From NCBI GenBank assembly GCA_016714085.1, contig JADJNW010000004.1:558001-622000 (forward strand): a DNA stretch of 64,000 nt, given 5' to 3'. Below, piece by piece: positions 38,658 to 49,540 of this stretch. A program made the translations under genes and the position numbers. This DNA is from Saprospiraceae bacterium (lineage in GTDB: Bacteria > Bacteroidota > Bacteroidia > Chitinophagales > Saprospiraceae). The notes under the pieces are model-generated. The model saw only the letters and a program-made list of their open reading frames with translations. It was not told the origin of the DNA and ran no database searches. Position 1 is the stretch's first letter, and each line of letters opens with the position of its first letter.

Positions 38658-38678
38658 TTCCAGACTTTAAGCCTGGAA
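38658..38678 (+). promoter_or_regulatory. TTCCAG/CTGGAA hairpin upstream of rplA
   Basis: A perfect 6-bp stem with a 9-base loop, 27 bases before the rplA start. Possible translational control element; see 38004-38032. Confidence 0.3.
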
Positions 38679-38705
38679 TGTTATGACCTAAAAACATTTT
38701 ATAAA

Positions 38706-39398
38706 ATGGCAAAAGTAAGCAAAAAGCGCGCTGCTGTTAATACTAAAGTAGATCGCACTAAGCTCTACTCATTAGATGAGGCAATGGCGCTGGTAAAAAA
38801 CGTAAACACCACCAAATTCAATGCTTCGGTGGATTTGCACGTTCGCTTGGGGGTTGACCCACGTAAAGCAGATCAAGCAATCAGAGGCACCGTATCGCTT
38901 CCACATGGCACAGGTAAAACCAAACGCGTATTGGTATTATGTACGCCTGACAAGGTAGATGACGCTATCGCTGCGGGTGCTGATTATGCTGGATTGGATG
39001 AGTATATCACCAAAGTACAAGGCGGCTGGACGGATGTAGATGTAGTGATCGCGATGCCACAAGTGATGGCGCAAGTAGGTAAAATTGGCCGTATCCTGGG
39101 GCCTCGTGGTTTGATGCCGAATCCGAAAACTGGTACAGTTACGCAGGATGTAGGCGCGGCAGTCAAAGAAGTGAAAGGTGGTAAAATTTCTTTTCGTGTA
39201 GATAAAGCTGGAATTATTCATGCTTCAATAGGCAGGGTTTCTTTTGAACCGAATCAATTGGTCGATAATGCCAACGAATTGTTATCTGCGTTGGTAAAAT
39301 TGAAGCCATCTTCGGCGAAAGGTACTTACATGAAATCCGTTGCGGTGGCTAGCACCATGAGTCCTGGCATCAAAGTGGACGCCAAAAGCATTCATTAA
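38706..39398 (+). CDS. rplA: Ribosomal protein L1
   Basis: 230 residues with the conserved VDLHVRLGVDPRKADQAIRGTVSLPHGTGK, GRILGPRGLMPNPKTGTV and GTYMKSVAVASTMSPGI segments. It binds 23S rRNA at the L1 stalk and is typically the autoregulator of the L11 operon. Confidence 0.98.
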   Translation: MAKVSKKRAAVNTKVDRTKLYSLDEAMALVKNVNTTKFNASVDLHVRLGVDPRKADQAIRGTVSLPHGTGKTKRVLVLCTPDKVDDAIAAGADYAGLDEYITKVQGGWTDVDVVIAMPQVMAQVGKIGRILGPRGLMPNPKTGTVTQDVGAAVKEVKGGKISFRVDKAGIIHASIGRVSFEPNQLVDNANELLSALVKLKPSSAKGTYMKSVAVASTMSPGIKVDAKSIH

Positions 39399-39426
39399 TT
39401 GTTAATGTCTAAAAATTTTAAAGGCA

Positions 39427-39954
39427 ATGACCAGAGAAGAAAAAACGGCGGTTATTGAAGCATTGAAAGAGAAATTTGAGAACAACCCGTTCTTTTACCT
39501 CACGGATTCTTCAACGCTTTCCGTCGAACAAGTCAATAAACTAAGGAGGCTATGCTTTGAGAAAGGGATTGAAATGAAGGTAGTTAAAAACACCTTGGTA
39601 AGAAAAGCCCTCGAAGCTGCTCCTGAAGAAAAGAATTACGAACCATTATATGAAGCGCTCAGCGGTCCTACGGCAGTGATGTTTGCGGAAGTAGCGAATG
39701 AACCAGCGCGTTTGATTAAACAATTTCGCGGCGACAATGAAAGACCCTTGGTAAAAGCGGCTTACATTGATACAGCGGTGTACATCGGCGACGAACAAAT
39801 AGAGGCACTTGCCAATCTTAAGTCGAGAGACGAATTGGTGGGCGATTTGCTTGGTTTGTTGATGTCTCCGGGTGCCAACTTACTTGGCGCATTGCAGTCG
39901 GGTGGTGGTAACGTCATGGGCTTGCTCAAGGCGCTTGAAGAACGCGGCGAGTAA
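39427..39954 (+). CDS. rplJ: Ribosomal protein L10
   Basis: 175 residues. The N-terminal rRNA-binding part includes FFYLTDSSTLSVEQVNKLRR and KVVKNTLVRKALE. The C-terminal helix that docks L7/L12 dimers is present. It starts 28 bases after rplA. Confidence 0.98.
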   Translation: MTREEKTAVIEALKEKFENNPFFYLTDSSTLSVEQVNKLRRLCFEKGIEMKVVKNTLVRKALEAAPEEKNYEPLYEALSGPTAVMFAEVANEPARLIKQFRGDNERPLVKAAYIDTAVYIGDEQIEALANLKSRDELVGDLLGLLMSPGANLLGALQSGGGNVMGLLKALEERGE

Positions 39955-39957
39955 TTC

Positions 39958-40031
39958 ATTGATTATTGATTATGGACAATTGATTAATAAGCTTTAAAAT
40001 TTATCAATAATCAATTGCCAATAATCAATCA
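39958..40031. repeat. Imperfect palindrome between rplJ and rplL, GGACAATT family
   Basis: ATTGATTATTGATTATGGAC and following bases pair with the right arm containing CAATAATCAATTGCCAATAA. About 30-base arms with a few mismatches, loop about 10. It begins almost at the rplJ stop codon. Confidence 0.65.
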
Positions 40032-40107
40032 AAACTAAGGCTTCCAAGCTCAACGCACCATAAAGCGTTAACTTTTATTTGTAAGAAACTTTTAAAAAAT
40101 TATCAAA

Positions 40108-40491
40108 ATGGCAGATCTGAAAGCTATTGCGGAACAGCTGGCTAATCTTTCAATTAAGGATGTGGTAGAATTGACCAACATCATGGAACAAGAGTACGGT
40201 ATTAAGCCGGCTGCTGCAGCTGTTGCTGTTGCTGGTCCTGGTGCAGGAGGCGACGGAGGTGGAGCTGCTCCTGTCGAAAAGACGGAATTTGATGTAATAC
40301 TAAAATCGGCGGGCGCTCAGAAATTGAACGTAGTAAAAGAAGTGAAGAACCTGCTTGGTTTAGGTCTGAAAGAAGCCAAAGATATGGTGGATGGTGCACC
40401 TAGCGTATTGAAGCAAGGTGTGGCTAAAGAAGAAGCTGAAAGCATCAAGGATACTTTGGAGAAAGCAGGCGCTGAAGTCGAATTGAAGTAG
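40108..40491 (+). CDS. rplL: Ribosomal protein L7/L12
   Basis: 127 residues: N-terminal dimerisation domain, an Ala/Gly hinge (AAAAVAVAGPGAGGDGGGAAP, about 33-53) and the factor-binding C-terminal domain (EFDVILKSAGAQKLNVVKEVK, GLGLKEAKDMVDGAP). Confidence 0.98.
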   Translation: MADLKAIAEQLANLSIKDVVELTNIMEQEYGIKPAAAAVAVAGPGAGGDGGGAAPVEKTEFDVILKSAGAQKLNVVKEVKNLLGLGLKEAKDMVDGAPSVLKQGVAKEEAESIKDTLEKAGAEVELK

Positions 40492-40506
40492 TAACTGTAT
40501 CACGCT

Positions 40507-40597
40507 AAAAGCCCGGTAAATTTGAATACAACATTACAGAAACGGGACTTTTGGCAACGCAAAGGCTTAGCAGGTTGCATAGCAATCGGCTAAGCCT
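40507..40597 (+). promoter_or_regulatory. Two hairpins between rplL and rpoB, likely attenuator
   Basis: The first stem is AAAAGCCCG (40507-40515) with CGGGACTTTT (40543-40552). The second is a perfect 9-bp stem AGGCTTAGC (40563-40571) with 40589-40597. In other bacteria partial termination between rplL and rpoB lowers rpo expression; the position fits. No long U run follows either stem, so strength is uncertain. Confidence 0.5.
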
Positions 40598-40717
40598 ATC
40601 GTCGTCTAAGATAAGTTCTGAGCATTTTGAACTTTTTGCAGGATTAAGGGTATATATAACCATAAATAGGTATTTGGAATAAAGATTTCAACTGCCGAAT
40701 ATAAATATCTATCGCAA

Positions 40718-43700
40718 ATGACGTCAAACGGTAAGGTTATCAACGCTGAAGATACAAGAGTACGCTTCGGCAAAATCAAACTCCCTTCTCCGTATCCTGA
40801 TTTGCTTGAAATACAAATAAAGTCCTTCCAGGAGTTTTTCCAGTTGGAAACAACACCTGAGAATCGTATCAACGAAGGGCTTTATAAAGTGTTCCAGGAA
40901 AATTTTCCAATCACGGATGCGAGGAACATTTTTGTACTTGAATTCTTGGATTATTATATTGACCCACCGCGTTATACCATCGAGGAATGTATGCAAAGAG
41001 GTCTGACTTACAGCGTGCCGCTGAAAGCCAAATTGCGCCTCTCTTGTAATGATGAAGAACATGTTGATTTTCAGACTATTGTACAAGATGTATTCTTGGG
41101 CAACATACCTTATATGACGCCCAAAGGTACATTCGTGATCAATGGCGCGGAACGCGTGATCGTTTCTCAATTGCATCGCTCTCCGGGGGTGTTTTTCGGT
41201 CAGACTTACCACCCGAATGGTACTAAAATCTATTCGGCAAGAGTAATTCCTTTCAAGGGAGCTTGGATGGAATTTGCTACCGACATTAACACGGTGATGT
41301 ACGCTTACATTGATCGTAAGAAGAAATTTCCGGTAACAACGCTGCTGCGCGGTATCGGTTACGATACAGATAAGGCAATTCTTGATCTTTTTGATCTTGC
41401 TGATGAAGTACCTGCCGTTCGGGAAGAATTGGAGCAATGCATTGGTCGGAAATTAGCTGCGCGGGTACTGCGTAGCTGGACGGAAGATTTCGTGGATGAA
41501 GATACTGGTGAAGTAGTAACGATCGAACGAAACGAGATTATTCTTGAACGTGATATACAACTAGACGAAGAAAACATTGAGGCGATTCTGAGCGCTGAGG
41601 TGGATGTCGTGATTCTTCAAAAAGAAGATATTGATCAGGATTATTCCATTATATATAATACGCTGCAAAAAGACCCGACTAGTTCTGAAATCGAAGCGGT
41701 GACTTATATCTATCGCCAATTGCGCGGTACAGATCCGCCCGATGAAGAAACGGCTCGTGGTATTATTGATAAATTGTTCTTTTCTGATAAGCGCTACAAC
41801 CTCGGTGAAGTTGGCCGTTATAAGATCAACCGCAAACTGGAATTGAATACTTCAGAAGAAGTATTGGTATTGACGAAGGAAGATATCATCGCTATCGTCA
41901 AATATTTGGTCAGCTTGATGAACCAAATGGCGGAAGTGGATGATATTGACCACTTGAGCAATCGCCGTGTGCGTAGCGTAGGGGAGCAATTGTATGCTCA
42001 GTTTGGTGTAGGTTTGGCGCGTATGGCACGTACGATTCGCGAGCGTATGAATGTACGTGATAATGAGGTCTTTACGCCGATGGATTTGATCAATGCGCGG
42101 ACTTTATCCTCGGTGATCAATTCTTTCTTTGGTACTAGCCAGTTGTCGCAATTCCTCGACCAAACCAACCCATTGTCTGAAATCACGCACAAGCGTCGTA
42201 TTTCAGCGCTTGGGCCTGGTGGACTTTCGCGTGAGCGTGCAGGCTTTGAAGTACGTGACGTACACTATTCGCACTATGGTCGTCTGTGTACGATTGAAAC
42301 ACCCGAAGGACCAAATATTGGTCTGATTTCAACGCTTTGCGTACACGCAAAGATCAATAAAATGGGCTTCCTCGAAACTCCATATCGTCGAGTAACAGAT
42401 GGTCGTGTGGAAGTGGAAAGTAATGTTATTTACTTGTCCGCAGAAGGCGAAGATACCAGTAAAATTGCGCAGGCGAATGCCCCAATTGATGAATCTGGTA
42501 ACTTTGAAAATGAACGTGTAAAATCACGCGAACATGGCGATTTCCCAGTATTGACGCCGGATGAATTGGAATTCATGGATGTAGCACCTAACCAAATTGT
42601 AGGTGTTTCAGCTTCTTTGATTCCTTTCTTGGAAAACGATGATGCCAACCGTGCCTTGATGGGCTCGAACATGCAACGTCAGGCGGTGCCACTCATTCGA
42701 CCAAGCTCGCCAGTTGTAGGTACTGGTTTGGAAGGTAAGGTAGCACGGGATTCGCGGATGCTGATCAATGCCGAGGGCGATGGTGTGGTGGAATATGTGG
42801 ATGCAATGGAAATTGTGATTCGCTATGATCGCACCGAAGAAGAGCAATTGGTTTCTTTTGAAGATAACCGCAAAAAGTACGTCTTAACGAAGTTTTTACG
42901 TACCAATCAAGGAACTTGTATCAACCTGCGCCCAATTGTGCGTCGTGGGGATCGCGTGAATCGTGGACAAATTCTTTGTGATGGCTATGCTACAGAAAAA
43001 GGCGAACTGGCCCTTGGTCAAAACCTGAAAGTGGCGTTCATGCCTTGGAAAGGTTACAACTTTGAGGATGCTATTGTATTGTCGGAGCGGGTTATCCGTG
43101 AGGATATTTTTCTCTTCGGTTCATATTGAACATTTTGAATTGGATGTGCGCGATACCAAGTTGGGCGAAGAAGAATTGACCAACGATATTCCAAACGTCA
43201 GTGAAGATGCGACAAAGGATTTAGATGAAAATGGTATCATTCGTATCGGCGCTTGGGTGAAAGAAGGTGATATTCTCATTGGTAAGATCACACCAAAAGG
43301 AGAATCTGATCCAACGCCGGAGGAGAAATTGCTTCGTGCAATCTTTGGTGACAAAGCTGGCGATGTGAAGGATGCTTCTTTGAAAGCGCCCCCTTCTACA
43401 AGCGGTATCGTGATTGACAAGCAATTATTTGCTCGTGCCAAGAAAGATAAAGTCCAGAAAGGCGAGGAAAAAACGACCTTGGATAAATTGGACGATCAAC
43501 ACAAGGTGGCTCTGAATGAGTTGAAAACGATTTTGATTGATAAGATGCTCATCTTAGTGAAAGACAAGATTTCGCAAGGGGTTAAGAGCATTTATGGTGA
43601 TCCGGCGATTCCAAAAGGCACGAAGTTTACACAAGAATTGCTCCGCGAATTGGATTATTCTACCATTGACTACAGCAATTGGACGAACGAACCGAAGACG

Positions 43701-44540
43701 AACGAGCAAATCGCGCGGCTGTTGCACAATTACAGTATCAAAGTCAATGAAGAAGTAGGTCGCTACAAGCGGGAGAAGTTCAACGTAAGCATTGGCGACG
43801 AATTACCTGCCGGTGTCTTGAAACTCGCCAAAGTTTATATGGCGAAAAAGCGCAAGCTTCAAGTGGGTGATAAACTCGCTGGTCGCCACGGTAACAAAGG
43901 TATTGTGTCCAGGATTGTACGTACCGAAGATATGCCTTTCCTGGAAGATGGAACTGCGGTGGATATTGTACTAAACCCATTGGGTGTGCCTTCGCGTATG
44001 AACTTGGGACAGATTTTTGAAACGGTATTGGGTTGGGCAGGTGAGAAGCTTGGTGTGAAATTTGCTACACCGATCTTTGATGGTGCTACCCGCGATGACA
44101 TCGCCGAAATCGTTCAAAAAGCAGGTTTGCCGGATCTGGGGCAAACCTATCTGAGCGACGGAGAAACGGGCGACCGTTTCCACCAGCAAGCGACGGTGGG
44201 CGTGATTTATATGCTCAAGTTATCACACATGGTGGACGACAAAATGCATGCGCGTTCGATTGGTCCATACTCGCTCATTACCCAGCAGCCGTTGGGTGGT
44301 AAGGCGCAGTTTGGTGGTCAGCGTTTCGGTGAGATGGAGGTTTGGGCCTTGGAAGCATTTGGAGCATCCAATATCTTGCAAGAATTGCTCACCATTAAGT
44401 CGGATGATATCAACGGTCGTGCGAAAGCATACGAAGCAATTGTGAAAGGTGACAACCTTCCAGAACCAAACGTTCCTGAATCCTTCAACGTATTGGTACA
44501 CGAATTGCGTGGCTTGGCTTTGGATGTGAAATTTGATTAA
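40718..44540 (+). CDS. rpoB: RNA polymerase beta subunit (one-base frameshift in a T run)
   Basis: Together the two halves give about 1274 residues. The first half runs from 40718 to VLSERVIREDIF near 43110. The second continues in another frame as SSVHIEHFELDVRDTKLGEEELTNDIPNV. Deleting one T of the five at 43107-43111 joins them as EDIFSSVHIEHFE, the expected family sequence. Rif-region motifs (FFGTSQLSQFLDQTNPLSEITHKRR, LGPGGLSRERAGFEVRD) and the C-terminal RHGNKGIVSRI, GVPSRMNLGQI and GGKAQFGGQRFGEMEVWALEA are present. The gene is essential, so the frameshift is almost surely a sequencing or consensus error. Confidence 0.97.
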
Positions 44541-44547
44541 ACTTCAG

Positions 44548-44612
44548 ACGATAGATATTAGACGATAGACGATAGGCTTTTTGTAAGTCTAAAGTCTATT
44601 GTCTAAAGTCTT
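44548..44612. repeat. Imperfect palindrome between rpoB and rpoC, GTCTA family
   Basis: GACGATAGATATTAGACGAT on the left pairs loosely with AGTCTATTGTCTAAAGTCTT on the right, loop about 8. The rpoB-rpoC spacer of 91 bases consists almost entirely of this element. Confidence 0.6.
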
Positions 44613-44631
44613 GAGTCTCAAAAATTCAGAT

Positions 44632-47600
44632 ATGCCATTTAGAAAGAATAATCTACAGGTTCAAAAACAGGACTTCGACAGCATTACTATTAGCTTGGCG
44701 TCGCCGGATGAGATTCTGGAGCGTTCTTATGGTGAAGTGTTGAAGCCAGAAACCATCAACTACCGTTCGTACAAGCCGGAGCGCGATGGTCTTTTCTGTG
44801 AGCGTATTTTTGGCCCAGTGAAAGACTACGAATGCTATTGCGGTAAGTACAAGCTGATTCGTTACAAAGGCATTGTGTGCGACCGTTGTGGAGTAGAAGT
44901 AACCGAGAAAAAAGTTCGTCGGGAACGCATGGGGCATATCAAGTTGGTCGTGCCGGTCGTGCATATTTGGTTTTTCAAATCGTTGCCTAACAAGATTGGC
45001 TATTTGCTTGGTTTGTCTTCTAAAAAACTGGAATCCATTGTGTATTACGAGCGTTATGTCGTGATTCAACCAGGGGTGAAAGGCACAGATGGATTGTCAG
45101 AAGGTGATTTGCTTTCAGAAGAAGAATACCTGGAGCACTTGGAAACATTGCCATCTGAAAATCAGATGCTCGATGATTCCGATCCGAATAAATTTATTGC
45201 CAGAATGGGCGCTGAAGCAGTGCGTGATATGTTGATGCGATTAGATTTGGATCAGCAATCATACGACCTGCGTCATCAGGCAGCGAATGAAACTTCGCAG
45301 CAGCGGAAGTCAGAAGCTTTGAAGCGTCTGCGTGTGGTGGAAGCTTTCCGCGAAGGACTTGAAAGGATCAACAGCCGCCCGGAGTGGACGGTGATTCAAT
45401 ACCTGCCTGTCGTGCCGCCGGAATTGCGCCCTTTGGTGCCGCTGGATGGTGGTCGTTTTGCAAGCTCGGATTTGAATGATTTGTATCGTCGTGTAATTAT
45501 TCGGAATAACCGTTTGAAGCGACTTTTAGAAATCAAGGCGCCGGAAGTGATCTTGAGGAATGAGAAGCGGATGTTACAAGAAGCGGTGGATTCTTTGTTC
45601 GACAACTCGCGCAAATCCAACGCGGTTAAAGCCGAAGGTGGTCGTGCACTGAAATCCTTGAGCGACATTTTGAAAGGTAAGCAAGGTCGTTTCCGTCAAA
45701 ACCTATTGGGTAAGCGTGTGGATTACTCGGGCCGTTCGGTTATCGTGGTTGGTCCAACCTTAAAACTGCATGAGTGCGGTATTCCCAAAGGAATGGCGGC
45801 GGAATTATTCAAGCCATTCATTATCAGGAAGTTGATTGAGCGCGGTATTGTAAAAACAGTGAAATCAGCGAAGAAACTGGTGGATCGTAAAGATTCGGTG
45901 ATCTGGGAAATCCTTGAAAATATTTTGAAAGGACATCCTGTATTGCTTAACCGTGCCCCAACGCTGCACCGTTTGTCAATTCAAGCGTTCCAGCCGAAAT
46001 TGATCGAAGGAAAGGCAATACAGTTGCACCCGCTTGTGTGCGGTGCGTTCAACGCCGACTTCGACGGTGACCAAATGGCGGTACACGTGCCGCTGAGTCA
46101 AGCTGCTATCCTGGAAGCACAGGTACTGATGTTGTCTTCGCATAATATGCTCAACCCACAAGACGGTTCGCCGATCTCCCTGCCTTCGCAGGATATGGTT
46201 TTGGGCTTGTATTATATTACAAAAGAAAGACGCTCTACCGATACGATCAAGGTAAAAGGTGAAGGCCGCACTTTCTATTCGGCGGAAGAAGTGATTATCG
46301 CTTACAACGAAGGTCAACTCGATCTGCACGCAATGGTCAAGGTAAAAGCAAGAGTAGAAGATGAAAATGGCAAGCTGGTTAAAAAAATAATTGAAACGAC
46401 TACTGGTCGGGTTCTCTTCAATGAAGTAGTACCCGAAACGGTGCCGTTCATCAACCAATTGCTGACCAAGAAGAACTTGAAGAAGATCATCGGTGATGTC
46501 ATTCGTCGTACCAATTTCCGTGTGACTGCTGATTTCCTTGACTCTATCAAAGAGATGGGCTTCATGTGGGCGTTCAAAGGTGGTTTGTCGTTCAACCTTG
46601 GGGATTTGATTACGCCAAGTATCAAGCAAAATATGCTCGAAGAAGCGCAATCAGAAGTAGATGAAGTATGGGATAACTACAACATGGGTCTGATCACCTA
46701 TAACGAACGTTATAACCAGATCATTGATAAATGGACTTATGCCGATAACAGGATCACGGATACATTGATGCGCGAGTTGGCGGAGCACAAGCAAGGCTTC
46801 AACTCGGTGTATATGATGTTAGACTCCGGTGCGCGTGGTTCTAAGCAACAGATCAAACAGTTGTGCGGGCTTCGTGGATTAATGGCTAAGCCAAGAAAAT
46901 CAGGTGATACGGGTGGAGCAATCATCGAAAACCCAATCCTGGCAAACTTCGTGGATGGTTTGTCGGTATTGGAATACTTCATTTCTACACACGGTGCGCG
47001 TAAAGGTTTGGCGGATACCGCTTTGAAAACGGCGGATGCTGGTTACTTGACGCGTCGTTTGGTAGATGTGGCGCAGGATGTAGTGATTATGGAAGAGGAT
47101 TGCGCAACCTTGCGTGGTATCGAAACTTCGGCTTTGAAAGACAATGAAAAAGTCATCGAGCCACTGACTTCACGTATCGAAGGTCGCTTTACTTTGCACG
47201 ATATTTACCATCCGACTACAGAGGAATTGATCCTGAAAGCTGGTGAATATATTGATGCGAAATTAGCGGATTATATCGAAGAAGTTGGAGTGGAAACAGT
47301 CAACATCCGTTCGGTGCTTACTTGCGACACCAAGCGCGGTGTATGTACCAAGTGCTATGGCAAAAACCTTGCAACTGGTCGTATCGCTGAAATGGGTGAC
47401 GCTGTAGGCATTATCGCTGCTCAGTCGATCGGTGAACCTGGTACTCAGTTGACCTTGCGTACCTTCCACGTGGGTGGTATTGCTTCGGTATCGAAAACGG
47501 AATCGGAAATTATCTCCAAATTCAATGGTAAAGTAGAATTTGATAGCGTTCGTGTAACGGAATCATTAGATGATCTTGGCAACAAAATCAATACCGTACT

Positions 47601-48942
47601 TTCCCGCACAGGTGAAGTTCGGATTATAGAGTCCAATGGAAAACAGTTGGCTGCACACCACGTGCCTTATGGCGCTACTTTATATGTGAAAGAAGGTCAG
47701 GAAGTGAAGCGTGGCGAGCAGATTTGCGAATGGGATCCATTCAACGCGGTTATCGTTTCCGAATATCCTGGTGTTGCTAAGTTTGAAGACATTGAAGAAG
47801 GCATTACTTTCCGCGAAGAGCGCGACGACCAGACGGGTTATACCGAAAAAGTTATCATCGAACCGAGAAATAAGAAGAAAGTACCGACAATCAAAATCGT
47901 ATCAAAGGATGGCGAAGAATTAAAGCTATACAACCTGCCGGTGGGGTCTTACATTTCTATTGAAAATGGAATTGACATCAAAGCCGGTCAGCGTATTGCA
48001 AAGATTCCGCGTAAACTCGGTAAGATTCAGGATATTACGGGTGGTCTGCCACGTGTAACGGAATTATTCGAAGCTCGTAACCCGACCAACCCAGCGGTCG
48101 TATCTGAAATCGACGGTGTGGTATCCTTCGGCAAGATCAAGCGCGGTAACCGGGAGGTAATTGTAACTTCGCGTGATGATCAGAAACATAAATACCTGAT
48201 TGGATTGTCGAAGCATATTCTGGTGCAGGACGGTGACTTTGTACGTGCCGCGACGCCACTTTCCGATGGTTCGGTAGCACCCAAGGATATTTTGAATATC
48301 AAAGGCCCATTTGCGGTGCAAACGTATCTGGTGAATGGCGTTCAGGAAGTGTATCGTTCGCAGGGTATCACCATCAACAACAAGCATATCGAGGTGATTG
48401 TGCGCCAGATGATGCGCCGTGTGATGATTGAAGACCCAGGTGATACAACCTTCCTGGAAGGCGAAGCAGTTGAAAAATATGACTTCATCGAGCAAAATGA
48501 CTGGATTTTCGATAAGAAAGTTGTGACCGAGCCTGGTGATTCTGGTAAGCTGAAAGCGGGTCAGTTGGTGACTTTGCGTCAATTGCGTGAAGAAAATTCT
48601 TATCTCAAGCGCAACGACAAGAAGTTGGTGGAATACCGCGATGCAGTGGCGGCTACGTCCAGTTCGATGCTGCAAGGGATTACGCGCTCGTCATTGGGTA
48701 CAGATAGCTGGATTTCAGCGGCTTCGTTCCAGGAAACAACCAAAGTATTGAGCACGGCTGCGGTGGCTGCGAAGAAAGACGAACTCAACGGCTTGAAAGA
48801 GAACGTAATCGTAGGTAAGCGGATTCCGGCAGGTACGGGCTTGCGCGAATACGACACGCTCTTTGTCGCGCATAAAGAAGCGCAGGCTGAGTACGAGGCG
48901 CGCCATGCACAACAATACGAAGAAGTAGAAGACGAATTTTAA
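44632..48942 (+). CDS. rpoC: RNA polymerase beta' subunit
   Basis: The start is placed at ATG 44632 (MPFRKNNLQVQKQDFDSI); an earlier start would lie inside the palindrome. About 1436 residues. The N-terminal zinc finger is CYCGKYK...CDRCGVEV. The catalytic loop is NADFDGDQMAVH. The trigger-loop region (GARKGLADTALKTADAGYLTRRLVDVAQDV) and the second zinc site (CDTKRGVCTKCYG) are present. The frame is intact over 4.3 kb. Confidence 0.98.
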   Translation: MPFRKNNLQVQKQDFDSITISLASPDEILERSYGEVLKPETINYRSYKPERDGLFCERIFGPVKDYECYCGKYKLIRYKGIVCDRCGVEVTEKKVRRERMGHIKLVVPVVHIWFFKSLPNKIGYLLGLSSKKLESIVYYERYVVIQPGVKGTDGLSEGDLLSEEEYLEHLETLPSENQMLDDSDPNKFIARMGAEAVRDMLMRLDLDQQSYDLRHQAANETSQQRKSEALKRLRVVEAFREGLERINSRPEWTVIQYLPVVPPELRPLVPLDGGRFASSDLNDLYRRVIIRNNRLKRLLEIKAPEVILRNEKRMLQEAVDSLFDNSRKSNAVKAEGGRALKSLSDILKGKQGRFRQNLLGKRVDYSGRSVIVVGPTLKLHECGIPKGMAAELFKPFIIRKLIERGIVKTVKSAKKLVDRKDSVIWEILENILKGHPVLLNRAPTLHRLSIQAFQPKLIEGKAIQLHPLVCGAFNADFDGDQMAVHVPLSQAAILEAQVLMLSSHNMLNPQDGSPISLPSQDMVLGLYYITKERRSTDTIKVKGEGRTFYSAEEVIIAYNEGQLDLHAMVKVKARVEDENGKLVKKIIETTTGRVLFNEVVPETVPFINQLLTKKNLKKIIGDVIRRTNFRVTADFLDSIKEMGFMWAFKGGLSFNLGDLITPSIKQNMLEEAQSEVDEVWDNYNMGLITYNERYNQIIDKWTYADNRITDTLMRELAEHKQGFNSVYMMLDSGARGSKQQIKQLCGLRGLMAKPRKSGDTGGAIIENPILANFVDGLSVLEYFISTHGARKGLADTALKTADAGYLTRRLVDVAQDVVIMEEDCATLRGIETSALKDNEKVIEPLTSRIEGRFTLHDIYHPTTEELILKAGEYIDAKLADYIEEVGVETVNIRSVLTCDTKRGVCTKCYGKNLATGRIAEMGDAVGIIAAQSIGEPGTQLTLRTFHVGGIASVSKTESEIISKFNGKVEFDSVRVTESLDDLGNKINTVLSRTGEVRIIESNGKQLAAHHVPYGATLYVKEGQEVKRGEQICEWDPFNAVIVSEYPGVAKFEDIEEGITFREERDDQTGYTEKVIIEPRNKKKVPTIKIVSKDGEELKLYNLPVGSYISIENGIDIKAGQRIAKIPRKLGKIQDITGGLPRVTELFEARNPTNPAVVSEIDGVVSFGKIKRGNREVIVTSRDDQKHKYLIGLSKHILVQDGDFVRAATPLSDGSVAPKDILNIKGPFAVQTYLVNGVQEVYRSQGITINNKHIEVIVRQMMRRVMIEDPGDTTFLEGEAVEKYDFIEQNDWIFDKKVVTEPGDSGKLKAGQLVTLRQLREENSYLKRNDKKLVEYRDAVAATSSSMLQGITRSSLGTDSWISAASFQETTKVLSTAAVAAKKDELNGLKENVIVGKRIPAGTGLREYDTLFVAHKEAQAEYEARHAQQYEEVEDEF

Positions 48943-48965
48943 CGAACAAAGTAAATAATAGTAAT

Positions 48966-49007
48966 AAAACCCCTTTCGGTGTAACGCTGGAAGGGGTTTT
49001 TCGTTTT
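48966..49007 (+). terminator. Rho-independent terminator of the rpoBC operon
   Basis: The stem AAAACCCCTTTC / GAAGGGGTTTT is followed by TCGTTTTATT, 24 bases after the rpoC stop. Confidence 0.9.
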
Positions 49008-49060
49008 ATTTTATACAAACGAGGATAGTAATTGGATATTAAAGGTAAAGGATTAATGAT

Positions 49061-49487
49061 ATGGTAAATAAAAATTATTATCAATCTAAGTCAAATAGAT
49101 ATAATATTACCTTGCCAGTAGGTTGGGTATTTGAAGAAGATAAAAACGTAGCATCAATATTTGAGCCCAATAATGGTAAAGGAGTCCTTCAAATAAGCAG
49201 TTATGAAATTCCAATAGATTATGATATAAATGTAAAAAAGAGTTAGCTGAATTTGTACAAAGCTATTTTGAAGATTTGAATATTATAGAAATTATTGCTG
49301 GCATACAAGATCAATCTCAATACTCATTTTTGAGTTGGAAAACGAAAATACATACTTGCCTTTTGGATATTATACGAACCTTATAATTTATTATTTATTA
49401 CATACAATTGTGAAACGTTAGATAAAGATAAAGAGGTAATAGAAATTCATGATACATTAAGTTCTATTCAAATATTTCATAAAGCTT
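49061..49487 (+). pseudogene. Broken DUF3805/immunity-like gene
   Basis: The first frame reads MVNKNYYQSKSNRYNITLPVG, then WVFEEDKNVASIFEPNNGKGV to a stop at 49246. One A too few in a poly-A run (near 49235) shifts the next part, ELAEFVQSYFEDLNI. Another shift near 49338 leads to FWILYEPYNLLFITYNCETLDKDKEVIEIHDTLSSIQIF. The final part matches the ending of DUF3805-type small proteins that accompany polymorphic toxins. The DNA is very AT-rich compared with rpoC. It may be decayed or misread in homopolymers. Confidence 0.5.
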
Positions 49488-49540
49488 GAGAAATATGTAT
49501 TAATACAGAATTGCTTATACCACATAACAAAAGACCGCTG

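Noticed and set aside
43062..44540. A separate second rpoB gene or split beta subunit.
   Set aside because: The two parts join exactly within a T run and the second lacks its own start; a one-base error explains it.
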